A stretch of DNA of 64,000 nucleotides from Nageia nagi (Eukaryota; Pinophyta), in assembly GCA_050084985.1 (NCBI GenBank), contig JBITNC010000002.1:32984001-33048000 (forward strand). Reading direction: 5' to 3'. Shown here in pieces: positions 1 through 10,469 of the stretch (the stretch's first letter is position 1; the number at the start of each line of letters is the position of its first letter). A model generated the notes under the pieces. It saw nothing but the letters and a program-made list of their open reading frames with translations, did no database searches and was not told the origin of the DNA. Made by a program: the position numbers and the translations under genes.

Positions 1-640
1 GAGAAAGCAAAGGTGGATCACTAGTTCAGTGCAGGCTTTCACAGTGTGTGAAACCTTGGTCTGAATCTAGTGTAGCAGCTACAGTATAAGCTCTCACTCT
101 CAAATAGTTTCCCAACTTTACTCTACCATGTAGCAGACACAGTTATACTAGCAGTTCATGATTACCATTTAGGAAACAAACCAAGCTACCATGATGTAAC
201 CAAATTAAGAATGATAATTACGAGTGCTAGACAAGAAAGGTCAAGATGGTATCATATTACTGATAAAAACTACAGGTCTTTGAGAACAAATGTAAAGAGA
301 AATACTAGGGCTTCCAACCCTTATTTCACTTTATTTTCATATACTTATACTAAAGCAACAATAGTTACAAGAATTGCAGAATAGAAACGTTTACAAAATG
401 GCTTCAAGATTCTAGCCTTCTTTTAGCTGATACTACCTACATACGCCACTTGGCAGAATATTACAAAATTAGGTAGATTACAGACGGTACGGCTTCTTGA
501 TGACTATGATCTAACTTCTTGCTATCCTCATCTCTTCTAGGATATTCTATTTATTGGCTCTGGCTATTTGATCTCTCTTTGCTATTCTCATCTCTACATT
601 CCAGAATGCTCTATTCATTGGCTCTGGCTATTTGATCACT

Positions 641-1250
641 CCTTGCTGACCTCCTCACTTTCAGGACCCAGTTTCATTCAAAAATGGGAACATTGTCCTA
701 CTCATGATGTCATCTTCATACTTCTAGAATGCTCTACTCACTTTCTATGGAACCTAGGCTTTTCCACAACTAAGCTTTTATCATTTCATTCTGGAATGCT
801 TTATCTACTGACTTCGGCCTTTTAATCACCCTTTGCTGACATCATCATCTCTGAAACCTGATCTTTACCAAAATGCAACTATCTTATCCTCTATGACATC
901 ATCATCTTATTCTAGAATGCTTTACTTTTAGAACACTTAACTTTTGGGCTCCAGCTTCTTCGATTATCTCTTGCTGACCTCATCACTTCCGAGACCTAGT
1001 TTCATTCAAAATTGTGAACATCATCCTCCCCGTGATGTCATCTTTATACTTCTGAAATGTTTTACTCACTATCTCTGGAACCCAGGCTTTTTCACAATCG
1101 AGCTTTTATCATCTCATTTTGGAATGCTTTATCTATTGACTCTGGCCTTTTAATCACCCCTTGCTGACATCATCATCTCCAGAACCCGGTCTTTACCAAG
1201 ACATGACTATTTTATCTTCCATGATGTCATCGATTTATCCAACCCGCTTT
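641..1250 (-). repeat. Tandem LTR module, two copies, Gypsy-1 3' LTR
   Basis: Copy A (641-925) and copy B (976-1240) repeat the same succession on the plus strand: a TTGCTGAC start, GGTTTCATTCAAAA-like core, GTGATGTCATCTT, GGAATG, CTTTTTCACAA, GAGCTTTTATCAT, GGAATGCTTTATCTA, GACTCTGGCC, TTTTAATCACCC. The same pair is in the 5' LTR at about 17384-17670 and 17722-17990. A reverse-complement version fills much of the SIRE-like LTR at 43.7-44.2 kb, so in both elements the module has the same sense orientation. Confidence 0.85.
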
Positions 1251-1298
1251 ATTTGTTCAAAAAACTTTCAGAGATCTTAAAATGAACTCATAGTTGCA

Positions 1299-1303
1299 AG
1301 TAA
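1299..1303. other. Target-site duplication of Copia-1 (AGTAA)
   Basis: AGTAA at 1299-1303 is repeated at 6316-6320, directly outside the TG...CA ends of Copia-1. The uninterrupted Gypsy-1 5' LTR carries a single AGTAA in the context GCAAGTAAAGTAC near 18043, which confirms the empty site. Confidence 0.95.
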
Positions 1304-1779
1304 TGTTGTGTGTGGAGCATGATTGTTGAGAGTTCTTTATTTCAGTCGGATGTATACCCAGGAAACTAAAAAATGTTTGTAAAATTACCTTGTAAAAGTA
1401 AAGTAATTTCTAGTTAATCTGGGCCGTTCCTTAGGCAAATAATCTGACGGTAGAACTTATGTTTGGTTTAGGGCTTTTTTCCCTAGATAAAAACCCCTCT
1501 CTTTGTATGAGGGTATTGTAACAGATGTGATTTGGTGAGTAAGAAATAGAGACATGAGACTGTGAGAGAAAACAGAGGATATTACAATGGATCTGCTATA
1601 GGTTGTATTTCTTCACTTTGCTGGATAATAGAAAGGAAGACTGGCTGTTTGGTGTGGATGTAGCCCAAACTGGGTGAACCACATATATCTGTGTCTCTCT
1701 TATTTATGCATTTTTTGGGTTTATATTTTTTGCTATATTTTATGTGCTCCATTGCTCCGGAATATATAATTTTCTAACA
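1304..1779 (+). repeat. Copia-1 5' LTR
   Basis: Begins TGTTGTGTG, ends TTTCTAACA, and is repeated at 5839-6315. A TATA-like stretch (GATAAAAACCCC, about 1485-1496) is a plausible core promoter. Confidence 0.95.
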
Positions 1780-1781
1780 AC

Positions 1782-1794
1782 TGGTATCAAAGCC
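1782..1794 (+). other. Copia-1 primer binding site
   Basis: TGGTATCAAAGCC, two bases after the LTR end. It is close to the complement of the initiator tRNA-Met 3' end (TGGTATCAGAGC in most plant copia elements). Confidence 0.85.
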
Positions 1795-1854
1795 GAAGGT
1801 CTATTTGGCTGATAAACTCACAGGAAAGAAGAATTCCTCGTTCGAGTGGGAGCA

Positions 1855-2629
1855 ATGGTGGAAGATGGTAAGTTTAGGGTTGAGAAATTTAATGGCCAAA
1901 ATTTCTCACTATGGAAGATGTAGATGGAAGATTATCTGTATCAGAAAGATCTATACCTACCATTGGGTGGAAAAAACAAAGAAGCCGACGGATATGACAG
2001 ATGAAGAGTGGAACCTTCTCGATAGAAAGGCACTCAGAGCAATACGGTTGAGCCTCGCTGCATCAGTTGCCTTCAACATTTCGAAGGAAACAATGACAGA
2101 GGGTTTGTTTCAGACATTTTTGAAACTATATGAAAAACCCTCAGCCTCAAACAAGGTATTTCTTATGAAACGGTTATTTAATATGAAGATGTCGGAAGGT
2201 GGATCTGTTGCAGATCATTTAAATTATTTTAATACTGTTACAAGTTAGTTAAGTTCTGTAAAGGTAGACTTTGATGATGAAGTTAGAGCTCTATTATTCT
2301 TGTGCTCATTACCAAAAAGTTGGAATAGTTTAGTAATGGCCATTAGTAACTCTATGTCTAGATCTAGTACTTTAAAGTTTGATGATGTTGTCGGTGCTAT
2401 CCTTAGCGAGGAAATGCGACGGAAAAGCTCTGGTGAGACATCAGGAAATGCATTGAGTGCAGATTCTAGGGGAAGAAAAATGGAAAAAGAAAAGAGCTCA
2501 AGATATCGTAGTAAATCAAGGAAAGGTAGATCCAAGTCCAGATCAGGGATAGAGTGCTGGAAATGCGAAAAGAAAGGACACCTAAAGAGAGATTGTAGAT
2601 CTCGGAAGGGAAAAGAAGGAGATGCATAG
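1855..2629 (+). pseudogene. gag: Copia-1 gag (decayed)
   Basis: The capsid/nucleocapsid protein packages element RNA. The likely start is ATG 1855 (MVEDGKFRVEKF), in the first frame. A TAG at 1921 interrupts it, and a frameshift in the A-run near 1970 moves the reading to the second frame, which is open to the TAG at 2246. It resumes at 2249 and reaches a nucleocapsid CCHC zinc knuckle at 2555-2596 ([14 protein letters not shown], spacing C-x2-C-x4-H-x4-C), preceded by a basic Arg/Lys/Ser-rich stretch. A further TAG lies at 2627. The TTG codon at 1805 gives a longer open frame but its first 50 codons are not gag-like. All three stops stand where the family usually has Gln. Confidence 0.88.
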
Positions 2630-4060
2630 CAAGAAAACAATCATGAAGCAAATGTGACAGGTGAGATGTTACAAGATGCTTTGATTCTTTCTTTTGAAAA
2701 TATTAATAATTCCTGGGTGGTAGATTCAGGGGCCTCATTCCATGCCACACCTGATAAGAAATATTTTCATGACTATGTTCAAGGAGATTTTGGACAAGTT
2801 CATTTGGGGGATGATAAACCTTGTAAAATTGTTGGAATGGGTAAGGTTCTTGTAAAACAGCAGAATGGAAACCAATGGCTACTAAAGGAGGTAAGGCATG
2901 TTCCAGATCTAAGGAAAAATCTAATTTCAACAGGGCAGTTAGGTAGTGAAGGTTGTGTGACAACTTTCACAGATAAAGCTTGGAAACCAAAGGAGCCTTG
3001 GTAATAGCAAGAGGTGAAAAGGTTGGTACATTGTATTTATGCAATGGTATTTCTAACTCTGTTAATGCTTTAACTTCCAAAGGAGTAGATGCAGCATTAT
3101 GGCATCATAGGCTCAGACACATGAGTGAAAAGGGGATGAAGATTCTTCACTCAAGAAATTTGTTGCCAGGTTTGAAGAATGTTGATTTGGATTTCTGTGA
3201 GAATTGCATTTATGGAAAATAGAAGAGAGTCAGATTTCTCAAAGTTGGGAAAGAAAAGAAGAGCCAAAAATTAGAGCTTGTGCATACAGATGTATGGGGA
3301 CCTGCTCAGGTATCATCTCTCGGTGGCTCTCATTATTATGTTACCTTTATTGATGATGCAACTAGAAAAACTTGGATTTATTGTATTAAGAATAAATCTG
3401 ATGTATTTGATACTTTCAAGAAATGGAAAGCTTTGGTTGAGATTGAGACAGGAAAGAAATTGAAGTGTCTTAGATCAGATAATGGAGGTGAATATTGCAG
3501 TAAATATTTTGATAGGTACTGTTCAAAACATGGAATTCGTAGAGAGAAGATAGTTCCAAGAACACCACAAGAAAATGGTGTGTTAGAAAGGATGAACAGG
3601 ACAATCATGGAGCATGCAAGGTGCATGAGATTGCATGCAGGATTACCTTTACAGTTTTGGGTAGAAGCTGTAGATACTACTATTTATCTAATAAATAGAG
3701 GGCCTTCAAGTTCCTTGGATGGTGGTGTTCCAGAGGAAGCATGGACAGGTAAAAAGGTAAACTACTCCTTTTTAAAGCCTTTTGGTTGTGAGGCCTTTGT
3801 CCATATTGATAAAGAAAATAGAACAAAGCTTGAGGCAAAGTCAAAGAAATGTACCTTTATTGGATATGGTGTTAATGATTTTGGTTATCACTTATATGAT
3901 TATGAAAATCACAAAATCATTAGGAGTAGAGATGTAATATTCAATGAAAAGGTCTTTTATAAGAATCAGTTGCAGGAAAAGAAACAAGAAAAAGAAAACA
4001 AGGAATATGTAGTTCTTGATGAAATCACTGAAAAAGTAAAGGTGCCTGAAAATAATAATA
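2630..4060 (+). pseudogene. pol: Copia-1 protease and integrase (decayed)
   Basis: The aspartic protease motif DSGASFH lies near 2724, with the C-terminal part to about 2975. A one-base loss in the AAAC run near 2983-2990 shifts the frame; the next part (from 2992) holds the pre-integrase zinc-binding motif with WHHRLRH and C-x2-C near 3195-3205. TAG 3220 interrupts. The integrase core follows from 3280: Asp in HTDVWGP, Asp in RSDNGGEY and Glu in QENGVLERMNR are all present, so the DDE triad survives. Downstream is a Gln-rich linker (about 4060-4090) before RT. The element makes its own enzymes from one polyprotein; this copy cannot. Confidence 0.9.
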
Positions 4061-5742
4061 ACCAACCACCACAACAGCAACAGGCACCCCAAACACCTAA
4101 AAGTGGTGTTAGAAGATCTACCAGGATAAGTAGACCCCCTGAAAGATACTCTCCTTCATTATATTATTTATTGTTGACTGATTCTGGTGAACCTGAATGT
4201 TATGAAGAAGCAATGCAGGTTGAAAGTAGGAAGAAGTGGGAGGTAGCCATGGAAGAAGAGATGGACTCCTTAATGCATAACCAAACTTGGGACTTAGTCA
4301 GGTTTCCTGCAGGAAAAACTACACTGAAGAATAAATGGGTTTACAGGCTGAAGGAAGAAGATGGAGGAAAATAAAGGTACAAAGCTAGACTTGTGGTGAA
4401 GGGGTTTGCACAGAAGAAAGGTATTGATTTTGATGAAATATTTTCTCCTGTTGTTAAAATGACTTTAATCAGAACTATTTTTAGTCTTGTAGCAGCTGAA
4501 GATTTGCATCTTGAGCAGTTAGATGTAAAGACAGCCTTTCTCCATGGGGATTTGGAGGAAGAGATATATATGCAATAGCCACAAGGATATGAGGTGAAAG
4601 GGAAGGAGAAATTAGTGTACAGGTTGAAGAAGAGCTTGTATGGCTTAAAACAGGCTCCAAGGTAGTGGTATCTAAAATTTGACAAGTTTATGTCCGAACA
4701 AGGTTACACTAGATGTCACTCTGATCATTGTGTTTATTTGAAAAAGCAAAATGATGGTAGCTATATTATATTGTTATTGTATGTAGATGGCATGCTTGTT
4801 GTAGGGTCTAACATGCAGGAAATAAATGTGCTCAAAAGAAAATTGGCAAATTCATTTGCAATGAAGGATTTGGGAGCTACAAAACAAATCCTTGGTATGA
4901 GAATCACTAGAGATAGGAAAAATCATAAATTAACATTGTCTCAGAATGAGTACATACAAAAGGTATTGAAAAGATTTAATATGCACAATGCAAAACCAGT
5001 TAGTGCACCTTTTGCTAGCCATTTCAAACTTAGCAAGGAAATATGCCCAAAGACTCAAGAAGACATGGATTATATGTCTAAAGTTCCATATGCATTAGCA
5101 ATTGGAAGCTTAATGTATGCAATGGTCTTCACAAGGCCTGATATTGCACATGCAGTGGGAGTTGTAAGTAGGTACATGAACAATCCAGGAAAGGAACATT
5201 GGATGGTAGTGAAATGGAATCTCAGATATTTGAAAGGTACCACAAATCAAGCATTATGCTTTGGTGGTTCAAACATTTCCCTATAAGGATATGTTAATGC
5301 AGATATGGCAGGTGATAGAGATAAAAGGAGGAGCACTACAGGATATGTATTTACTGTTGGTGGAACAGCTGTCAGTTGGGTTTCAAAAATCCAAAGTGTT
5401 GTTGCACTTTCAACAACAGAAGCAGAGTATGTTGCTGCTACATAGGCTAGTAAAGAAATGATTTGGTTACAAAGGTTTATGGGTGAATTGGGTAAGGAGC
5501 ATGATATGGGGATGCTATACAGTGATAGCCAAAGTGCCATTCATCTTGCAAAGAACTCAGCATTTCATTCCAGAACTAAACACATACAACTTAAGTACCA
5601 TTTCATACGATCAGTGTTGGAAGATGGAGAGATAAAGCTGGAAAAGATACATACTAGCCAGAATCTTGTAGATATGCTAACAAAAGTTGTAACTAGAGAG
5701 AAACTGAGAATATGCTCAGTTTTAATTGGTCTTCAAGGATGA
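4061..5742 (+). pseudogene. pol: Copia-1 reverse transcriptase and RNase H (decayed)
   Basis: RT starts near 4200 (the WEVAMEEEMDSL region), continues past TAA 4372 through KARLVVKGFAQKKG and DVKTAFLHGDLEEEIYMQ, then past TAG 4576 and TAG 4663. The catalytic box at 4780-4791 reads YVDG, not YVDD, so the second metal-binding Asp is lost. RNase H begins after TAA 5284 ([19 protein letters not shown], then ALSTTEAEY), is broken by TAG 5443, and ends at the natural TGA 5740-5742 after the tail motif NLVDMLTKVV. All parts from 3280 onward are in one frame, so only point nonsense changes separate them. Confidence 0.9.
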
Positions 5743-5838
5743 TGATGAAGATGAGAAATAGCCAGGTCCAAAGAGGAGTCATTATCCAGCAAATAAAGCA
5801 ATGGTGGAGTTGCTACAATCATTCTCCAAGTGGGAGAT
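5743..5838 (+). other. Copia-1 3' untranslated part and polypurine tract
   Basis: Non-coding after the pol stop. The polypurine tract AAGTGGGAGAT (5828-5838) abuts the 3' LTR and is the expected plus-strand primer. Confidence 0.75.
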
Positions 5839-6315
5839 TGTTGTGTGTGGAGCATGATTGTTGAGAGTTCTTTATTTCAGTCGGATGTATACCTAGGAAG
5901 CTAAAAAACGTTTGTAAAATTACCTTGTAAAAGTAAAGTAATTTCTAGTTAATCTGGGCCATTCCTTAGGCAAATAATCTGACGGTAGAACTTATGTTTG
6001 GTTTAGGGATTTTTTCCCTAGATAAAAACCCCTCTCTTTGTATGAGGGTATTGTAACAGATGTGATTTGGTGAGCGAGAAATAGAGACGTGAGACTATGA
6101 GAGAAAACAGAGGATATTACAACGGATCTACTGTAGGTTGTATTTCTTCACTTTGCTGGATAATAGAAAGGAAGGACTGGCTGTTTGGTGTGGATGTAGC
6201 CCAAACTTGGTGAACCATGTATATCTGTGTCTCTCTTGTTTATGCATTTTTTGGGTTTATATTTTTTTCTATATTTTATGTGCTCCATTGCTCCGGAATA
6301 TATAATTTTCTAACA
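5839..6315 (+). repeat. Copia-1 3' LTR
   Basis: Begins TGTTGTGTG and ends CTAACA, followed by the AGTAA duplication at 6316-6320. About 96 % identical to 1304-1779. Confidence 0.95.
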
Positions 6316-6366
6316 AGTAAAGTACACTGGGGCTCTAATAAAGAATTTATTATGTATGGATGTACA
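6316..6366 (-). repeat. Gypsy-1 3' LTR, proximal 51 bp
   Basis: Resumes the LTR after Copia-1: AAGTACACTGGGGCTC to GGATGTACA matches 18044-18094. The next bases (6367 on) differ from the flank at 18095, so 6366 is the LTR boundary. No clear polypurine tract is visible just inside it (6367-6457), which is odd for a Ty3 element. Confidence 0.88.
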
Positions 6367-6457
6367 TTATGGTGACTTCTAGGGGAAAATTTCACCTTGA
6401 TCAAAGAGGAATTTAGAACTCAATCTGAAAAATAATAACCAAATGAAATCTGTTATT

Positions 6458-9400
6458 TCAACTCTGAACCTCTAAAAATTGCATAACCTTACCCCAACTT
6501 GCATGATTTTCGGAGAAGTCTTTTATTCTCGATTGGGCTAGGGCTGTGTTGTTCAAAATTTTGTAGGAGATTTGCTCGTATTTGTGCAACATCCATTACA
6601 GGACCACTCCTTTATTGGCACATTGGTCAAAAAATTCAAACAAAGTCGACTCATCAAAAGAATTTAGTAACAAATCTATATCTTCTGTCCTTTGACTATC
6701 TTCATGAATGTATTTCAAAATTTCAGCCTCGAAGATGGGTGAATTATCCTCTTTCCACAATCCTGGAAATCCTACCTCAAATAATTTAGCTATTTCAGCT
6801 TTCTAGGTTTCTATCCCCTGCCACTGCTTGATTAAATTATTTTTTATTTCTTGACACACCCCTTTCCCGTGGATTGGGTGGTCAATCGCTGAGATCAACT
6901 CAACCCTATTTCCCACATTTAAGGCTTGAAGCTCTTCATTGAAAATCTCACCCAGCTTTTTCTTTGCCCTCTTTGCTATCTTTTCCATGGGGTCGATAGT
7001 GCTTTCATAAAGGTTAACACTTGCCTCTAATTTCTTCAACTCTAAAAAACATAGATCAATGTGATCTCTGAGTTGAATCAGTTGTTTAATCTTTGGAGAT
7101 AATTGCTCCTGGAATTTTTCTTTTATTCTGATCAAAATATCTCTGTCCACCTTATTGAAGTTCGAATTCAGCCGCATCTATGCAATGTCAACATTTAAGT
7201 TGCCAATTATTGTCTCTCTTGTTGCTACTTTAGCTATTTTGGTTGCAATTTTTGCATCCTTCTATGCTATGACCACATCTTTCTTTGCCAGGCTATCTGT
7301 AGTCAGGGCAACAGCTAAACTTGCTCTGAGAGTAGCTATGTTATTATCTACAACTTTTAATTTTAACCATTGAGACTCTAATTATTATTTCATTGCTTCA
7401 TTCACCTTTTCAAGCTTACTATATTTGACCTCTAATTTGGTCAATTCAAAAATGTTTAAATCCATAGTTGTTTGCAACAGCTCATTCTTATCACTCTGGG
7501 ATATGCTCCTGGTATCTATCTTTACCTGGGTGTTCATTGAGGAGAGATCACTTTGCCCTTCTCGGGGTTCTTGGGCAATAGCCATCTCAAGCACCTTATG
7601 CTTCGGATCCATTGAAGTCCAGAGCCTTACCGGATTATCCGAAACTAGGAGCTTCTTGACCTGCTTCTACATCCATGCATCTCATCCATGTTTCATCTAT
7701 TGGTACTACTACATGATGCCATCCACAGATACTTATTGCTCGAATGTCATAATGAATGGGGATCCAACGCTCAACTCCTGAGAGGAGGAGGCCACAATCT
7801 ACTGTGTTGGTGTCACAGGGCTAGCTTGAATGGGCCCGAGGACACTACTGTCGGATGGATCCATGGTAGGAAGAGCTAGAATGGAAGGAGGAGAGGATGA
7901 TGGAGGTAGAGATGGTGAAGGTGATGACGATATTGTGGTGACGCTAACAATGGGGGGAGCTTGTGGGCTGGATGTGAGGGGAAGGGAGCTTTGCCATTGA
8001 ATAGGCAGTGGTGGTGTTATGAGGGATTGGATGGGTGAAGCTAGAATGACTGCTGGAATTTGTGGAAGTAAACTTGAAATGGAAATAGATGTGGTAGGAA
8101 TAGATAGAGTAGGAGTAAGAGAAACAGGGGAAGAGGGAGTAGAGAGCGTACCTAATGGAGTAGGGCTCCTTCTTCTTCTCTTTGGTAGTGGTGGGAGTGG
8201 TGCCATCTCCTTTTGGACTTTCCTTTTAATAGTATACACCCTCTCGGGCCTCCTAGCTGCTATTTCCATGGAAACCTCCCTGGTTCCTCCCTCAGGTTGC
8301 TCCTCTTGAGCTAATGCTTGGGACATTATAGGTCCCTTCTCTCCCTCCTCATCACTATCATCCGAACCTTTGCTTGCAAGGATGTCTTTAGGGTGTTCTA
8401 TTCTCCACATCTCCTCAAATTTCTCATCTAAATCAAAATCTAGAGGGGTATTCCAATTTCTAGACTCAATCCAGTACTGGGTGAAGGCGACTATTTTTTC
8501 TTCACTCCATCTCTGATCTCTTAAGGTTTTCAAAGACTTTTTGGAGATGGAGTCTATTCTTGGGTCAAAATTTGTCCTTTTGCTATAAAAACTCAACCAT
8601 GGTGGCAACAAATCTTTGGAAATCAAGGCAATGGGCATTACCTTGTCTTCATGTTTTGGGTTTCACCATTTAAGCAACTTCAGCCTGGATTCAACTCTGA
8701 AACTTGGGGGGTTGGGCTGGCCCCTCAACCTCTTGCCAAAGATATCCTTCGGATCGTATAGCAAATACTGACTAAGTTCTTTCAATTTTAAATTCAACAA
8801 TTTACCTTTTAATTATTCATTTGCTCCCCTGCTTTGAAGCACCAAGTCATGCACTTTATGAGGAAGGGCATAAACTATCCTCTTCTTTGCTGCAGCTCCA
8901 TATTTAGAATCTATATAATCCATTTGTCTGGCATATTCCATGCTGAATACCCAATCTGTTACATGGACTGGTAGTAAGAAAGGAGCCCCAGAAAACCCAT
9001 AAAGCCTGATGAAAGTCCCCTCCTCTATGAAGAACCAGTCCCCAGTCTCTCCATGTGGCATCCAGAGGTAAAGCTTAGAAGCTGTTGATAATCTTGGAAC
9101 TGTGAGGGTAAATAAGCTCATTGTAGGAACCAAAAAGCTTTCTACAAAGAAGTAATAGTCCACTAAAGACCTCACCTCCTCGGTCCATTGGTCCACTGGC
9201 TTATGAGACCCTCTTTCATCAGTCTGAACCAAGGTTAAATTCTTGAAAACATCAACATTCTGATGAATCATCATCCAAATAATGTGTGACACATACAAAA
9301 AATGAAATCCCTCACTAATCTTTTCTAATTGCTCGGATATTCCATCTGAAAGTGCAATGGCCCAGTCATACATTGTAGGATAGTTTGGATGGGAAATCTG

Positions 9401-9973
9401 GTATACAATAGCTAATTTTGATGGTGAGACATACCTATCTGTCTCTTCACCCACTGCTATGGCCAACATGGATAATAATAATTGCAGATGTGCAGAAAAA
9501 TTGGAGAGCAGGAGCTCAAAATTGGGGAACTCCATAAACTTTACAGTCCCAGCTGCATTTTTATTTAGCCAGGCTATGATATTTGCTCTCAGATTGGAAC
9601 TGGGGGTCATATACCAATCAAGGTGCACAAGGGAATGCATAGGGGAGGGTGGATTAAAATCTTTTGCTATTGAAATGGAATCTAAATTTAAGATAGTTCT
9701 ACCTTGCAAGTCTCTGACTATCCTGGTTGCAGGATCAAATGCCCCCTTTATAAACTCTATCAATTTAGGAGCAAGAAAGCATCTATGGGGGATGAAATAC
9801 ATGAGACCCAACCCCATTGGTGAATGTGTTATATGATTAAAACTGAAGTTTGGGCACTTACCTTCAGCTGTGCCCTTGGGGTTCTTATTTCGAGCTATAA
9901 TTTCAATATCCCACAATAACTCCATGGAGTCTATTATTTTCCTTTCTATCTTCATCGATGATCCTGAGCTCAT
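6458..9973 (-). pseudogene. Gypsy-1 extra 3' ORF (about 1171 codons), unknown function
   Basis: One minus-strand reading frame runs from ATG 9973 (an in-frame TAA lies eight codons upstream) to TGA 6460-6458, with no frameshift but about 15 stops, for example at 8815, 8665, 7801, 7387, 6805 and a cluster at 7613-7798. Three zones are visible. Residues 1-390 form a compact globular-looking region rich in Trp, Phe and Leu. About residues 390-555 are charged and contain an acidic stretch (SDDSDEEGEK). About 555-730 are Pro/Ser/Thr-rich low complexity. From about 780 to 1100 it is heptad-like, probably coiled coil. No signal peptide or membrane segment is evident, so it does not look like an env protein. 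The first zone faintly recalls plant transposon-associated helical domains (plant mobile domain type); that is only inference. It lies between integrase and 3' LTR, so expression would need a spliced or separate RNA. Confidence 0.75.
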
Positions 9974-10469
9974 TTCTATTTGCTTGTACTGTGCTTATCA
10001 ACTCTTCTTGTATTACTTCTATCACCCCTAACCAACACTTTGCTTTGCTCAGATTCCTCTGCTATATTCCACGGCTCCTGGCAATGCGTAGTAGATACTA
10101 GTTTTACAAATTTGTAAGTGAATACTTCTTATGGATTCTGGAATTTAGGTATTTTGGCGAGTAGTGCTCTTGGTCCTTTTATAACTCCTTTCGTTGATTG
10201 ATGCATGATCTCTTGGAATGCGCACAATATCCTCATGGATAGTAGCATTAATAACTGATTTGATATTATGCACTCTTTTTGGGAACTCCAAGATTTGATT
10301 TTCCATACCCTTTTGGAAACTTCAATTCTACCGATGCAAAAGTACAACTACCACTAAGTTACTAATAAATAACTGACAACTATAACGATAACTTGAAATA
10401 AATGCAAACGGCACACTATTTACAATATGTGTACAAAATCATTTTTTTAAAAAAAAAAAAAAAAAACAA
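9974..10469 (-). other. Gypsy-1 spacer between pol and extra ORF
   Basis: No convincing coding sequence in 496 bases. It contains an A-run on the plus strand (10449-10466). If the extra frame is made from a spliced RNA, an acceptor would be expected here just upstream of 9973; none can be picked by eye. Confidence 0.6.

Larger units (their letters stand above)
1..1303 (-). repeat. Gypsy-1 3' LTR, distal part (interrupted by Copia-1)
   Basis: Matches 16744 to about 18042 of the other LTR along its whole length. The first 250 or so bases of the LTR are beyond the window start. It ends at the Copia-1 insertion point and resumes at 6316. It holds two tandem copies of the roughly 330-bp module described for 641-1250. 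Confidence 0.92.
1304..6315 (+). mobile_element. Copia-1: complete Ty1/copia retrotransposon (TNT1/Tork-like), nested in Gypsy-1 LTR
   Basis: Length 5012 bp, with two LTRs of 476 and 477 bp, a tRNA-Met-type primer site, a polypurine tract and a 5-bp target duplication. The protein order is gag, protease, integrase, RT, RNase H, which defines Ty1/copia. The LTRs differ at about 17 substitutions and one indel (about 3.6 %), 14 of them transitions. It is younger than Gypsy-1, as its position inside the Gypsy-1 LTR requires. The coding frame has nine premature stops and at least two frameshifts, so this copy cannot move by itself. The Tork/TNT1 assignment is by resemblance of the gag and RT regions and was not tested by phylogeny. 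Confidence 0.95.

Noticed and set aside
7155-7781. Plus-strand frames at 7155-7373 and 7425-7781
   Set aside because: Shadows of the coiled-coil part of the minus-strand Gypsy-1 extra frame.
8813-9973. Extra frame as an env gene
   Set aside because: No signal peptide, membrane anchor or cleavage site seen; composition is soluble.
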